This document shows, piece by piece, positions 29,616 to 39,592 of a stretch of 64,000 nucleotides of DNA (position 1 is the stretch's first letter; every line of letters starts with the position of its first letter). Location of the stretch: assembly GCF_002196515.1 (NCBI RefSeq), contig NZ_CP018835.1:1-64000 (forward strand), read 5' to 3'. The translations under genes and the position numbers were made by a program. The notes below the pieces were generated by a model. It was not told the origin of the DNA, did no database searches, and saw only the letters and a list, made by a program, of their open reading frames with translations. The DNA is from Vibrio gazogenes (lineage in GTDB: Bacteria > Pseudomonadota > Gammaproteobacteria > Enterobacterales > Vibrionaceae).

Positions 29616-30386
29616 ATGCAATTACCAGTGATTAATCCGAACATTCCTTTTCAGTCGCAGTATCAACCCGTTGTCAGCTCGCTTATTGCTTACTTAAAGG
29701 CTGGCCTGAAAGATAATTTGCACAGTGTCTATGTTTACGGCAGTGTTGCTCGAAAAACTGCTTGTCCGGGGCGTTCAAATATCGATGTTATCGTCGTGAC
29801 GCATCGACATTTTGAGGATCAGAAAACCACGATTTTCAATACACTACGCTGGCGTTTTAAAAAGGACTATCCGTTTGTCACCGATGTGTCGATTGAAACG
29901 GCATTGGTTGAAGAGGTGGCCTCTCTCGATAGCCTTTTTTCATGGGGGTTTCTGCTGCGCCATTGTTCTGTCTGTGTCTATGGCCCGGATTTAGCCGAAT
30001 GTTTCGGTCATTATGAGCCGAGCTGGGAAATTGCCAAGTTCTGGAATATGGATATTGCGGATTGGGTGAGTTATTACCGAGATAAGATCGCGAAATCAAA
30101 TAACCCGGACGAGCAGGTGAAAGCCCAGCAGAGTATTGCTAAGAAATTACTTCGCGCGAGCTATTCTCTGGTGATGTATCGCGATAAACAGTGGATTGAT
30201 GATCCCGTGAGTTGCGGAGAGCAGTTTCTTCACTACCATCCTGAGCGACAAACCGATATTGAACGATTGGGGATATTACTGAAAACACAGCGCGCTATCC
30301 CAAAACGTTCCGTCATTGGCCTGCTGGACGACTATGGACAGTGGTTGGTCAAGCAGTATCAGAAAACCGAATTCCGCATTGGTTGA
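29616..30386 (+). CDS. Nucleotidyltransferase-fold protein with altered active site
   Basis: This 256-aa protein has a pol-beta-type nucleotidyltransferase motif near the N-terminus: YVYGSVARKTACPGRSNIDVIVV (Gly42-Ser43; Asn55, Asp57). The usual first carboxylate of SDxD is Asn55, while Asp57 and a later Asp90 (FVTDVSIE) remain. The C-terminal half is helical with basic and aromatic residues (KKLLRASYSLVMYRDKQWI), typical of antibiotic-adenylyltransferase-like proteins. It may be inactive or alter specificity. It is divergent from efpL and downstream of a short AATATCTTTT duplication. Confidence 0.75.
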   Translation: MQLPVINPNIPFQSQYQPVVSSLIAYLKAGLKDNLHSVYVYGSVARKTACPGRSNIDVIVVTHRHFEDQKTTIFNTLRWRFKKDYPFVTDVSIETALVEEVASLDSLFSWGFLLRHCSVCVYGPDLAECFGHYEPSWEIAKFWNMDIADWVSYYRDKIAKSNNPDEQVKAQQSIAKKLLRASYSLVMYRDKQWIDDPVSCGEQFLHYHPERQTDIERLGILLKTQRAIPKRSVIGLLDDYGQWLVKQYQKTEFRIG

Positions 30387-30419
30387 CGATTCTACATTGG
30401 CGGATGAGTTGCCAAGGTT

Positions 30420-30451
30420 CAATGTTGTTTTAACTCAATGTTGTTTTAACC
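30420..30451 (+). repeat. Tandem 16-bp duplication
   Basis: CAATGTTGTTTTAAC occurs at 30420–30434 and again at 30436–30450, separated by one nt, between the nucleotidyltransferase-like gene and polB (converging 3' ends). Confidence 0.9.
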
Positions 30452-30476
30452 AAATGCCTTTTTAAATAAATGCCGC

Positions 30477-32888
30477 TTAGAACAGTCCTAATTGAGGTCG
30501 GGTCAAATCATCAAACCGATAGCCGATAAACGGTAGAATTGCATCCGCGACGGGGCGGAGTTGCTTATCAATATAGTGCTGGTAATCCAGTTGACTGGAC
30601 TGATAGGCGACGGGTTCCGGACCATTTAAGGTGATGACGTATTCGATGACGCCTTTGTTTTGGTATTGTAACGGTTTTCCCCGCTGTTGATTGATGTCGT
30701 CTGCCATCCGGGCCGCACGTACTTGCGGTGGGATGTTTTTCTGATATTCATGGAGTTTGCGACGCAGCCGTTTACGATAGATCAGCTCTTGGTCGTATTG
30801 ACCGGCAAGGGTTTCGGCCACCAGTTCGCGAATATAGTCACAGGGATTCTCTCCGTGAAATACGCGCAGGTACAGTTGCTGCTGAAAACGTTTGGCGAGT
30901 CCAGTCCAGTCGGTTCTGGCACTCTCCAGCCCTTTAAAAATCAGCTGTTCTCCATCATCTGTCTGAATTAATCCCGCATAACGTTTTTTGGAGCCGGTAT
31001 CGGCACCGCGGATCGTTGGCATCAGAAATTTGATGTAATGGGTCTCATATTCGATTTCAAGAAAGCTATTCAGCCGATAGTTTTCCCATAAATGGGTTTT
31101 CCACCACTGATTTACCGAAGCAACGAGTTGTTGACCGATGCGGTCGGCATCATGCTGCGCATAGGCTTTGCCTAACGCTACAAATGTAGAGTCAGTGTCA
31201 CCATAAATCACCTGATGGCCTTGCGCTTCAATCAGTACTTTGGTCTGCTTCATGATTTCATGGCCGCGCATGGTAATGCTGGATGCCAGCCGTGTATCGA
31301 AAAACCGACAACCCGCAGAGCCCAGAACACCGTAAAATGAGTTCATGATGATCTTGATGGCTTGAGAGAAGGCTTTTTCCTGGTTTTTTTTCGCTTCATC
31401 TCTGGCAGCCCACAGCGTTTCGATCATCTGTGGCAGAAAATGTCGGGTACGGTGAAATTGCCCGCCACGAAATCCGGGCACAGCCTGATGCGCTTCAGCA
31501 CCGACGTCGAGTTTCAGCCCTTCTATCAGCCCCAATGGATCAATCAAGAAAGAGCGAATGATGGAAGGGTAAAGGCTTTTAAAATCGAGTACGAGCACTG
31601 AGTCATAGAGATTGGGGAGTGAGTCCATCACATAGCCGCCCGGACTGGCCTGCCAGTGGTCGGCACTCAGGTTGGGAGCGACATAACCAGCCCGATGAAG
31701 TTGCGGCAGATAAAGGTTCGTGAAGGAAGCCACTGAACCACCGATTCGATCCAGCTCGATACCGGTGAGGCGTGAGCGTTGGATGACAAAATCGAGGAGG
31801 TGGGTCTTGGCAAAAATGCGGTTCACTAACTGACAGTCTTTGAGGTTGTAAACTGCCAGACGGACTTTATCATGGCGAAACATGGTGTTGATTTCTTCCA
31901 TCCGATCATCGACTTGATGGATAGCTTTTCCCTCGTTGAGCAAGGTCCGCGATACGGATTCCAGTGACCAGGAGGGGAATTGATAGGTTGCCGTTTTTAA
32001 CGTATCGATACCATCGAGAACAACACGTCCGGGAATCGTGACAAATCCTTGTTGAGATTGGTTAGACGTTCTGAAATAACTACTTTGGTGGTTTCGCCCC
32101 AGCATTAGTTTCAGGTGATGTTTTTCTGCCCGGCGATGCAATAGACGGAAATCGAAATCAATCACGTTCCAGCCGATAATGATGTCCGGATCATAGGTGT
32201 GAAACCAGTGCACCATCGCCAATAGCAGTGCTCGCTCATTTTCAACCCATTGAATCACCGGGATGTCATCAGATTGAACGGCGGGAGAGCAACACGCCGC
32301 AGATGAAGTTTCATCTGTTTGTGGCTCACCAATCATGATCACCCGGGAATCCATTTCACTATCAAGTCCAATCGAGTACAAATGTCCTTTTTCCGAACAT
32401 TCGAGATCCAGAGAAACAACATTGAGTGTGGGTAAAAAGTCACCATGACGGCACTTGGCATCTTGAACGGTCGTGATATGACCATGCTTGGTTATTTGAC
32501 CGGTGAATTCAAAACTTCCTCGGATAAAGCGTTCCATCAAATAGCGCTCAGCCAGTTTGATATCACTTTCAAGCACTTCAATTGTTTCCTGACGACAGAG
32601 TTCGTGGATATGGGCTGCTTCTTGTAGTGTGCGGGTATAACAAGCAGCCAGCGGCTCATGATCAAAACTTTTGAGTGGCAGTGATTTTAATTCAGCGGTG
32701 ATACCCATCTGAGTTAATTTCTGGGCCATATATTTGGATTTCGTGGTCGGGATGAAACAGACAGGTTTCTCGTGATGGATTAAGATTTGAGTTGGCCCCT
32801 CAGGCGTTGCTGCCCAAAGTTCTATCTGTGTTGTGCCGTTTATATCCCGGGCATGGCGGGTTAAAAGAAAACCTTTCCGGAGCGTCAA
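30477..32888 (-). CDS. polB: DNA polymerase II PolB
   Basis: This family B DNA polymerase (803 aa) works in translesion synthesis and replication restart. The exonuclease domain has VVSLDLECSEKG and GWNVIDFDFRLLHRRA. The polymerase domain has LDFKSLYPSIIRSF (~435), KIIMNSFYGVLGSAGCRFFD and VIYGDTDSTFV (~560), the two catalytic-aspartate motifs. Slightly longer than the 783-aa E. coli enzyme. No LexA box was found in the 150 nt upstream, unlike E. coli polB. Confidence 0.95.
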   Translation of the reverse strand: MTLRKGFLLTRHARDINGTTQIELWAATPEGPTQILIHHEKPVCFIPTTKSKYMAQKLTQMGITAELKSLPLKSFDHEPLAACYTRTLQEAAHIHELCRQETIEVLESDIKLAERYLMERFIRGSFEFTGQITKHGHITTVQDAKCRHGDFLPTLNVVSLDLECSEKGHLYSIGLDSEMDSRVIMIGEPQTDETSSAACCSPAVQSDDIPVIQWVENERALLLAMVHWFHTYDPDIIIGWNVIDFDFRLLHRRAEKHHLKLMLGRNHQSSYFRTSNQSQQGFVTIPGRVVLDGIDTLKTATYQFPSWSLESVSRTLLNEGKAIHQVDDRMEEINTMFRHDKVRLAVYNLKDCQLVNRIFAKTHLLDFVIQRSRLTGIELDRIGGSVASFTNLYLPQLHRAGYVAPNLSADHWQASPGGYVMDSLPNLYDSVLVLDFKSLYPSIIRSFLIDPLGLIEGLKLDVGAEAHQAVPGFRGGQFHRTRHFLPQMIETLWAARDEAKKNQEKAFSQAIKIIMNSFYGVLGSAGCRFFDTRLASSITMRGHEIMKQTKVLIEAQGHQVIYGDTDSTFVALGKAYAQHDADRIGQQLVASVNQWWKTHLWENYRLNSFLEIEYETHYIKFLMPTIRGADTGSKKRYAGLIQTDDGEQLIFKGLESARTDWTGLAKRFQQQLYLRVFHGENPCDYIRELVAETLAGQYDQELIYRKRLRRKLHEYQKNIPPQVRAARMADDINQQRGKPLQYQNKGVIEYVITLNGPEPVAYQSSQLDYQHYIDKQLRPVADAILPFIGYRFDDLTRPQLGLF

Positions 32889-33038
32889 GCTTGGCTACTC
32901 ATTTTGTTATTTATAGTCACAATAATTTCATCAATTAATCTAATCCAGATCAATCTTCATTATCGTTTTATCGGTAAAATTTGGTGCGTATTCTACACTA
33001 AATAAGGATGTCTGATATCAGCATGTCTGGAGGATCTT

Positions 33039-33335
33039 ATGATCACTATACACAGAGATTACTTATTAGTTCATCGCGGAAGCAAAGATCACGCTCATGT
33101 GAAGGTCAATCCTGTTGGTCATATCGACATTGAGTTGAACTCATGTCAAGCGTGTTACCATTCCGCATTTGATGATGTCCATTTTGAGAAGACGGGTCAA
33201 AAAACCAAACTGACTGGGAATCATCATTCATCTTCGCCTTGGCAGGTGATGTTGTCTGATAACGATGCTAAAGAGCTTAATCATTTGATTGAAGAAGCCA
33301 ATGAAGTTTATGAAGCATTGATGCGAGATCTGTAG
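33039..33335 (+). CDS. Hypothetical protein, 98 aa
   Basis: The ATG at 33039 follows a strong GGAGG at 7 nt. The protein begins MITIHRDYLLVHRGSKDHAH and has a Cys-x2-Cys near residue 36 (SCQACYH) amid several histidines, hinting at metal binding. The C-terminus is acidic and helical (KELNHLIEEANEVYEALMRDL). I do not recognise the family. It is divergent from polB and upstream of uvrY but separated by ~390 nt. Confidence 0.7.
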   Translation: MITIHRDYLLVHRGSKDHAHVKVNPVGHIDIELNSCQACYHSAFDDVHFEKTGQKTKLTGNHHSSSPWQVMLSDNDAKELNHLIEEANEVYEALMRDL

Positions 33336-33726
33336 TTAGCGGTGACTCGTCAGATAAGAATGATATTTCCTGAAAATTTGTAAATTGGATTGATGCGCCA
33401 GGAGGGGAGCTGATAAAGTGACCTGTTCAAGGCGTTTTTTTTTGAATGTTCACTGATGATGATGTTTATTTCGTACACGTGTCATGCTGTAAGCTCCTTA
33501 TTATCAACTGGTTTTTGCTTATTTTTTGAGCCAGATTAGCTGTCACAGAGACAAGATTTTGAGGTCGCTTAGATTAACGTGCCGAGAGACAAAGAAGTGC
33601 TTGCCAAAGCGATTGTTTGGGCTCATAGTCAGGGAATAGTGAAGGTTTTGGGTGAGGCACAGTTGTGCCTGCCTGATCGTGTTGAACCAATTGGGTGCTG
33701 AGCCAATTGATTGTGGAGATGCAAGT
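33336..33726. other. Spacer upstream of uvrY
   Basis: About 390 nt with no ORF I trust; it must hold the uvrY promoter. No repeat or RNA gene seen. Confidence 0.45.
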
Positions 33727-33729
33727 TTG
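33715..33729 (+). promoter_or_regulatory. Ribosome-binding site fixing the uvrY TTG start
   Basis: GGAG (33715–33718), 8-nt spacer, then TTG (33727–33729). No ATG near the conserved N-terminus has a comparable site, so a TTG start is preferred, which would keep UvrY translation low. Confidence 0.65.
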
Positions 33730-34371
33730 ATTAGCGTATTCCTTGTAGATGATCATGAGCTGGTTCGCACAGGGATTCGACGTATTATTGAAGACGTCCG
33801 TGGCATGAGCGTAGCAGGGGAAGCTGATAGCGGTGAACAAGCGGTAAAATGGTGTCGTAATAACCATGTTGATGTTGTTTTAATGGACATGAATATGCCG
33901 GGAATCGGCGGTCTTGAAGCAACGAAAAAGATACTGCGTTATAATCCGGATATTCGTATCATTGTACTGACGATACATACGGAAAATCCATTTCCGACCA
34001 AAGTGATGCAGGCCGGTGCGGCTGGGTATTTGTCCAAAGGTGCAGGACCGGATGAAATGGTGAACGCCATTCGTGTTGTCCATAGTGGTCAACGCTATAT
34101 ATCACCTGAAATTGCGCAGCAAATGGCACTCAGTCAGTTTTCACCTGCGTCTGAAAATCCGTTTGCCGATTTATCGGAACGTGAATTGCAGATCATGATG
34201 ATGATCACCAAAGGGCAGAAAGTCACTGACATCTCAGAACAGCTGAATTTAAGTCCGAAAACCGTTAACAGTTATCGCTATCGCCTGTTTGCCAAGCTGG
34301 ATATCAACGGTGATGTCGAGTTAACCCATTTAGCGATACGACATGGAATGCTGGATACTGAGACGTTGTAG
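33727..34371 (+). CDS. uvrY: Response regulator UvrY/VarA (GacA family)
   Basis: This 214-aa LuxR-type response regulator is the VarA/GacA orthologue, partner of BarA/VarS, that drives CsrB-type small RNAs. The receiver has [16 protein letters not shown] and phosphoacceptor Asp54 (VLMDMNMPG), then TIHTENPFP and YLSKGAG. The helix-turn-helix is [49 protein letters not shown] 33727 is the best start: GGAG lies 8 nt upstream, and it gives the family N-terminus [11 protein letters not shown] alternatives are poor. The gene overlaps uvrC by 1 nt. Confidence 0.94.
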   Translation: MISVFLVDDHELVRTGIRRIIEDVRGMSVAGEADSGEQAVKWCRNNHVDVVLMDMNMPGIGGLEATKKILRYNPDIRIIVLTIHTENPFPTKVMQAGAAGYLSKGAGPDEMVNAIRVVHSGQRYISPEIAQQMALSQFSPASENPFADLSERELQIMMMITKGQKVTDISEQLNLSPKTVNSYRYRLFAKLDINGDVELTHLAIRHGMLDTETL

Positions 34372-36203
34372 TGACTCAAGCATTTGACCCTTCTTCTTTT
34401 TTAGCAACTGTAACCAATCAGCCTGGTGTTTATCGGATGTATAATGCCGAGGCTGAGGTGATTTATGTTGGTAAAGCGAAAGATCTTAAAAAACGGTTAT
34501 CCAGTTACTTTCGTAAGACGTTGGATAACGAAAAGACTAAAGCGTTAGTCAGTCATATTGCCAGAATAGATGTGACGGTGACGCATACCGAAACTGAAGC
34601 GCTCATTCTGGAGCACAATTACATCAAGCAATACATGCCTAAGTACAATGTACTATTGCGTGATGATAAGTCTTATCCTTATATTTTTGTCAGTGCTCAC
34701 AAGCATCCGAGAGTGTCGGTATACCGTGGGGCAAAAAAGAGAAAGGGAGAGTATTTCGGCCCTTATCCTGATGCCGGTGCCGTTCGTGAAACGCTGCATT
34801 TAATTCAGAAAATATTCCCTGTTCGACAATGTGAAGATTCGGTCTATGGTCATCGGACTCGTCCTTGTCTGATGTATCAGATTGGTCGTTGTGCCGGTCC
34901 GTGTGTTTCGGATTTGATTTCGGATCAGTCCTATCAAGAGTTGGTCGATGACTTGCGTTTGTTTTTACGTGGTAAAGATCAACAGGTTGTTGCAATGCTG
35001 GTGGACAGAATGACCGCTGCCAGTGAGGCGTTACGTTTTGAAGATGCAGCGAAATACCGCGATCAGATTCAGGCGATTCGCCGCATTCAGGAGCAGCAAT
35101 TCGTGTCGGCCGATAGCTTGGACGATATTGATGTGCTGGGATTCTCGCAGGAAAATGGCCTAGCATGTATTCATGTATTAATGATTCGGCAGGGGAAAAT
35201 TCTCGGCAGCCGAAGCTTTTTCCCTAAAATTCCTGGCAATACCACGCACGAAGAAGTGTTTGAAAGCTTCCTCAAACAGTATTATCTCTCTCATAACGAG
35301 TCGCGAACACTGCCGACTAAAGTGATTGTGAATCGGGGATTGCTGGAGGATATTCAAGTTTTTCAGGCACTATTGACGGAGATGGCCGGGCGAAAAGTAC
35401 AGTTTTTTGTCGAACCATCCGGCGTGCGCGGGCGATACCTGAAGTTGGCGAATACCAATGCCCAGACTGCGATTACCACTCGTCAGAATCATCGTATGAC
35501 GATTTTACAACGGGTCAAAGCACTTCAGGATGAATTAGAGATGGAGCAGATTCAACGGATGGAATGTTTTGATATCTCCCATACGATGGGGGAAAGCACC
35601 ATCGCATCCTGTGTCGTGTTTAATCAGGACGGTCCGGTTAAGCAGGAATATCGTCGTTATAATATCACCGGTATTACTGGTGGAGATGATTATGCCGCGA
35701 TGGGGCAGGTTCTCGAACGTCGTTATTCAAAGCAGATCGACGTCGATAAAATTCCGGATATTATCTTCATTGATGGGGGTAAAGGTCAGCTATCTCGTGC
35801 ACATCAGATTGTATCGCGCTACTGGGATGATTGGCCAAAGCGGCCTTTATTGATGGGCATCGCCAAAGGTGTGACCCGTAAACCCGGGCTGGAAACCTTG
35901 CTGACTGTTGAAGGCGATGAATTTCATCTGGCGAATGATGCGCCGGCATTGCATTTAATTCAACACATCCGCGACGAAAGTCATAACCATGCGATTAGTG
36001 GTCACCGTAATAAGCGTGGTAAAACTCGGCGAACCAGTGCTCTGGAAGGTATTGAAGGAATCGGACCGAAACGACGTCAGGCGCTGTTGCAGTTTATGGG
36101 TGGATTACAAGAACTCAAACGTGCCAGTGTTGAAGAAATCGCCAAAGTTCCGGGTATCAGCCGATCTTTGGCAGAAAATATCCATCAAGCATTGAAACAA
36201 TAG
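34371..36203 (+). CDS. uvrC: Excinuclease ABC subunit C UvrC
   Basis: UvrC (610 aa) makes both nicks in nucleotide-excision repair. The N-terminal GIY-YIG nuclease has [31 protein letters not shown] UvrB-binding UVR segment is at ~206–237 ([29 protein letters not shown]). The RNase H-like C-domain has [21 protein letters not shown] and [12 protein letters not shown], and two helix-hairpin-helices end the protein. The start is GTG 34371, sharing its G with the uvrY stop, so the genes are coupled. Confidence 0.96.
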   Translation: MTQAFDPSSFLATVTNQPGVYRMYNAEAEVIYVGKAKDLKKRLSSYFRKTLDNEKTKALVSHIARIDVTVTHTETEALILEHNYIKQYMPKYNVLLRDDKSYPYIFVSAHKHPRVSVYRGAKKRKGEYFGPYPDAGAVRETLHLIQKIFPVRQCEDSVYGHRTRPCLMYQIGRCAGPCVSDLISDQSYQELVDDLRLFLRGKDQQVVAMLVDRMTAASEALRFEDAAKYRDQIQAIRRIQEQQFVSADSLDDIDVLGFSQENGLACIHVLMIRQGKILGSRSFFPKIPGNTTHEEVFESFLKQYYLSHNESRTLPTKVIVNRGLLEDIQVFQALLTEMAGRKVQFFVEPSGVRGRYLKLANTNAQTAITTRQNHRMTILQRVKALQDELEMEQIQRMECFDISHTMGESTIASCVVFNQDGPVKQEYRRYNITGITGGDDYAAMGQVLERRYSKQIDVDKIPDIIFIDGGKGQLSRAHQIVSRYWDDWPKRPLLMGIAKGVTRKPGLETLLTVEGDEFHLANDAPALHLIQHIRDESHNHAISGHRNKRGKTRRTSALEGIEGIGPKRRQALLQFMGGLQELKRASVEEIAKVPGISRSLAENIHQALKQ

Positions 36204-36248
36204 CGAAAATACAGCAACATAACTGCGCAAACAATAAGAGCGAAGCAT

Positions 36249-36806
36249 ATGCGTTTAAATATCCCCAATATATTGTCCCTGATTCGACTTTTCCTTATTC
36301 CGGTATTCGTTGTCGCTTTTTATTTGCCTTACAGCTGGTCTTCTTTTGCTGCGGCAGTGGTGTTCTGGGTTGCCGGTATTACTGACTGGCTTGATGGAAT
36401 GCTCGCGAGAAAATTACAACAAACCTCTCGTTTCGGTGCATTTATCGACCCGGTTGCAGATAAAGTTTTGGTTGCGACGGCATTGATCTTGATTACAGAA
36501 CATTTCCACAGCATCTGGATTACCATTCCTGCTGTGACCATGATTGCCAGAGAAATCATCATTTCGGCGCTGCGGGAATGGATGGCAGAGATTGGTAAGC
36601 GTGCCAGTGTCGCGGTATCTTGGATTGGTAAAGTGAAAACCATGACACAGATGTTTGCGTTGCTCGCATTAATTTGGCGCTATGATGACTGGATGATCTG
36701 GTTAGGATATATCTCAATTTATGTCGCAACGATTTTGACTTACTGGTCGATGTGGCAATATTTGCTCGCGGCTAAAGATGATCTTCTGAGTGAAGAAAAT
36801 CACTGA
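36249..36806 (+). CDS. pgsA: CDP-diacylglycerol–glycerol-3-phosphate 3-phosphatidyltransferase PgsA
   Basis: PgsA (185 aa) makes phosphatidylglycerophosphate, the first committed step to phosphatidylglycerol and cardiolipin. The CDP-alcohol phosphotransferase motif is intact ([11 protein letters not shown]…[14 protein letters not shown], ~46–77). Four or more membrane segments are visible. It follows uvrC by 45 nt, in the usual uvrY–uvrC–pgsA order, and ends at a strong terminator. Confidence 0.95.
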   Translation: MRLNIPNILSLIRLFLIPVFVVAFYLPYSWSSFAAAVVFWVAGITDWLDGMLARKLQQTSRFGAFIDPVADKVLVATALILITEHFHSIWITIPAVTMIAREIIISALREWMAEIGKRASVAVSWIGKVKTMTQMFALLALIWRYDDWMIWLGYISIYVATILTYWSMWQYLLAAKDDLLSEENH

Positions 36807-36828
36807 TAGCACGTCATTTTCGATGATG

Positions 36829-36864
36829 AACCCTGATATGGCTAGTTTCATATCAGGGTTTTTT
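36829..36864 (+). terminator. Rho-independent terminator of pgsA
   Basis: AACCCTGATATG (36829–36840) and CATATCAGGGTT (36849–36860) form a 12-bp stem followed by TTTT. Confidence 0.92.
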
Positions 36865-36996
36865 AATGAGTTTCTGTAACCTATTGAATTTTATTAATTC
36901 ACTATACAGTAATTCAGCTTTGTTCAATAACATATCCTGAATAAAGTAATGTTTTCTCATATGTTCGAGCATTACCCTCGACGAACACCGTCGCAC

Positions 36997-37019
36997 TTAT
37001 CCACAAAATCTGTGGATAA
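36997..37019. promoter_or_regulatory. Inverted pair of consensus DnaA boxes
   Basis: TTATCCACA (36997–37005) and TGTGGATAA (37011–37019), its exact reverse complement, are separated by 5 bp. Each half is the perfect 9-mer DnaA box. They lie in an AT-rich gene-free region. DnaA binding is inferred; the same bases could also form an RNA hairpin. Confidence 0.65.
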
Positions 37020-37109
37020 GATGTTTTAAAGGCAGTGAGTAACAATAACATTTTGATTTAAAAAACGAACGTGCACAAAAAAGAACATTTTTTGCACAAT
37101 TTTAGCACG

Positions 37110-37910
37110 TTAGTCAGTTGGGCTTTTCTTGAACTGAACCAAGACCTTACCTTCCTTCGTCAGTACGGCTTTCAGCATATATTCTATCGATAGTGCAAGA
37201 GAAATATTCAGCACCACGAAAATCGCAATCATAATCATAAACTGGTATTTGGCGGCGATAAATGGTGAAGCGCCACCTAAAATCTGTCCCGTCATCATTC
37301 CCGGTAAAGTGACCAAGCCAATACTTGCCATAGACGCTAAAATCGGGGCATTCGCTTTTTGTATTGCATTTTGAATAAATGGCCGTGATGCATAGCGGGG
37401 AGATGCGCCCAAAGATATTGCGGCTTCGTATTCACTGCGGCGGTCGTGATAGGCTGTAAATAGATTTTGCAGGGCAACGATATTGCCACTCAGTGTATTT
37501 CCCATCAGCATGCCAGCCAAAGGGATCATGTATTGAGTATTGTAAAAGGGCACCGGTTGAACCATCAAAAGGCACAGTACAGCTAACATAGGCAGTAAGC
37601 CAATCATCATTCCTGCCATCAGAGGAATGATTAACCGGCGTTTCGGCAAATGGGCTTTTGATAGAATGGCGCTCGCACCAACCCCGATGATCAGGCATAG
37701 CCAGCAGGCATTGACCACAAGACTGTTCAGTGCGAATAAATATTCCAAGTACACACCGACTAAACAGAGTTGTAGCCCCATTCGGCACACAGAGATAATG
37801 ATCTCTTTGCTGATCATCAATCGGTATCGGAAACTGATCGCGATAGGAATAAGCAGTGTCAGGCTAAATATTGCCAACTGCCACCAAGAAATATCAATGA
37901 CGCTTTTCAT
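37110..37910 (-). CDS. FetB/UPF0014 family ABC permease
   Basis: This 266-aa protein has about seven membrane segments and the UPF0014 core: MIPLAGMLMGNTLSGNIVAL and RSEYEAAISLGASPRYASRPFIQNAIQKA, then SMASIGLVTLPGMMTGQILGGASP. E. coli FetB is the permease of an iron exporter with the ATPase FetA. No FetA-like ATPase is adjacent here, so the partner must lie elsewhere. It follows the sap–DUF2927 operon by ~97 nt on the same strand, probably with its own promoter. Confidence 0.88.
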   Translation of the reverse strand: MKSVIDISWWQLAIFSLTLLIPIAISFRYRLMISKEIIISVCRMGLQLCLVGVYLEYLFALNSLVVNACWLCLIIGVGASAILSKAHLPKRRLIIPLMAGMMIGLLPMLAVLCLLMVQPVPFYNTQYMIPLAGMLMGNTLSGNIVALQNLFTAYHDRRSEYEAAISLGASPRYASRPFIQNAIQKANAPILASMASIGLVTLPGMMTGQILGGASPFIAAKYQFMIMIAIFVVLNISLALSIEYMLKAVLTKEGKVLVQFKKSPTD

Positions 37911-38007
37911 TACAGGCGGTTAAATTGAGGGACGGAATGTTTACTCTATCTGAATTTGGGGGATAACCACAACTAGAATCAATGATGGCTAACTTTCATC
38001 ATGACGT

Positions 38008-38793
38008 TTACTGGCCAAACTGCTCGATGATTGGGGCGCGCTTGGATTGAGATAAAGCTTGCTTGAGTTTTCCTTGCTGTTGATATTGCAATAGTAACTG
38101 TTTGAGAGGTTGTTGAAGCGCTGAGGTGGTCATGCCGGGTTGAAGGGTTGGCTCGTAGAGAAGTTCCAGTAGAACGATGTCCAAAGGTGATAGAAAATCA
38201 TCGGGGGTTTTATCATTAAATATGGAAGGATAAGCCTGTTCCGAGTCATTGAATAATCCCAGTGCCTGGGTTGATTCTTCAATAATACATCCGAGCAGTT
38301 TACCGTGAGAGCGAGCTTGGTCGACAGGAATAACCACGGTTGCATGCCGGATTTCATGGCTGTCGGGATCAAGCTTTACGCCGAACATACAAACGGATCC
38401 ATAAGTATTTTTTAAGGCTTTTTCTCCGAGCTCGGTACGAATAATCTTGCGCCACTGAGACTGACGGGTAAAGTACCAAATAAAATTGGCATCAGCACGT
38501 TGATTCACTATCGTGATAGGGATATGTGTCAGTTGTTCAAGATGAGTCAAATGGAGCCGGGCCATCTTTTCATGTAACGCTTGAGCACCAACATCATGCT
38601 TAAACCACACGCGAATCGGGTGAGTCCACTTAGCGAGACGCGGTGTTTTTACCGATGTAAATTCGTACTCAAGGGCGACATGAAAGAAAGCATTCTGAAT
38701 AAACGCCGGACGTTCCCATGTCGGTAATTCAGCGAGCGCTGCGTTGCTGAGGCTCATGGTTATCATTAACCAGCCCAGCAGTCGCCACTGCAT
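38008..38793 (-). CDS. DUF2927 family exported protein at the end of the sap operon
   Basis: This 261-aa protein has a signal peptide (MQWRLLGWLMITMSLSNAALA, cleavage ~21). The DUF2927-like core includes ATVVIPVDQARSHGKLLGCIIEESTQALGLFNDSEQ. The E-E-S-T-Q segment resembles a degenerate zinc-peptidase helix, but no activity is established. The gene starts 1 nt after sapF ends, so it is the sixth gene of the sap operon. A periplasmic role linked to SapA substrates is inferred from position only. Confidence 0.78.
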   Translation of the reverse strand: MQWRLLGWLMITMSLSNAALAELPTWERPAFIQNAFFHVALEYEFTSVKTPRLAKWTHPIRVWFKHDVGAQALHEKMARLHLTHLEQLTHIPITIVNQRADANFIWYFTRQSQWRKIIRTELGEKALKNTYGSVCMFGVKLDPDSHEIRHATVVIPVDQARSHGKLLGCIIEESTQALGLFNDSEQAYPSIFNDKTPDDFLSPLDIVLLELLYEPTLQPGMTTSALQQPLKQLLLQYQQQGKLKQALSQSKRAPIIEQFGQ

Positions 38794-38794
38794 A

Positions 38795-39592
38795 TTAATC
38801 TTCCGTCCCGAACTCTGGGATGCGACTGAAGTGACTTTCGATCATGCGCTGTGTGATGATGTGTTGCGGATTCGACAGAACCTTTTCAGTATAACCGGAT
38901 TCAACCACCTTACCTTCGTGCATGACGATGACTTTATCGGTAATGTGCTTAATCACGCCAAGGTGCTGAGAAACATAGACGAAAGACACGCCCATTTCCT
39001 CCTGTAACTCCATCAATAGATTAATGATTTGCGAGCGCATTGCCATATCCAGACCATTTAATGCCTCATCGGCAACAATGATTGATGGCTGTAAAATCAG
39101 GGCTCTGGCGAGACACACCCGCTGTTTTTGTCCTGTTGCCAGCATTTGAGGATAAAAATAGGCATGTTCGGGGAGAAGCCCCACCCGTAATAAAGTATCT
39201 TTCACCCGTTTCAGGCGCGCCTCGGGTAACATTTCTGTATTCCGTTTCAGCGGCCCTTCCAAAATGCGTCCAATCTGAATTTTCGGATTCAGTGATGTAT
39301 TTGGATCCTGAAAAATCATGCGGATGAGCTTACACCGGGTCGCATAATCTTTATGCTCCAGACGTTCGCCATTCACCCGAATTTCTCCCGTTGTCGGTTC
39401 GACCATACCTGATAACATCCGAGCAAGCGTTGACTTGCCCGAACCGTTCTGGCCGATGAATCCAATGGTTTGACCGACTTCCAGTGTAAAATCTACCGAT
39501 TCAACAGCATGATGAACTTTTTTCTTAAATAAGCTGGGACGGGTAGTAAAAGTTTTCGATAAATCAGAAACTTCTAACAGAGGAATCGTCAT
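38795..39592 (-). CDS. sapF: SapF ABC transporter ATP-binding protein
   Basis: SapF (265 aa) is the second ATPase of the Sap peptide/putrescine ABC system. It has Walker [15 protein letters not shown], signature [17 protein letters not shown], Walker [13 protein letters not shown] and SFVYVSQH. It overlaps sapD by 4 nt. Confidence 0.94.
   Translation of the reverse strand: MTIPLLEVSDLSKTFTTRPSLFKKKVHHAVESVDFTLEVGQTIGFIGQNGSGKSTLARMLSGMVEPTTGEIRVNGERLEHKDYATRCKLIRMIFQDPNTSLNPKIQIGRILEGPLKRNTEMLPEARLKRVKDTLLRVGLLPEHAYFYPQMLATGQKQRVCLARALILQPSIIVADEALNGLDMAMRSQIINLLMELQEEMGVSFVYVSQHLGVIKHITDKVIVMHEGKVVESGYTEKVLSNPQHIITQRMIESHFSRIPEFGTED

Larger units (their letters stand above)
36807..37109. 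other. Intergenic region pgsA–fetB-like
   Basis: About 300 nt holding the pgsA terminator, an inverted pair of perfect DnaA-box sequences, and A/T runs next to AACGTGC/GCACGTT, a possible terminator for the fetB-like gene. Confidence 0.6.

Noticed and set aside
37068..37110. AACGTGC/GCACGTT arms as a terminator of the fetB-like gene
   Set aside because: The 29-nt loop and overlap with the stop codon make it too weak to call as a separate feature, though a U-run follows on the minus strand.
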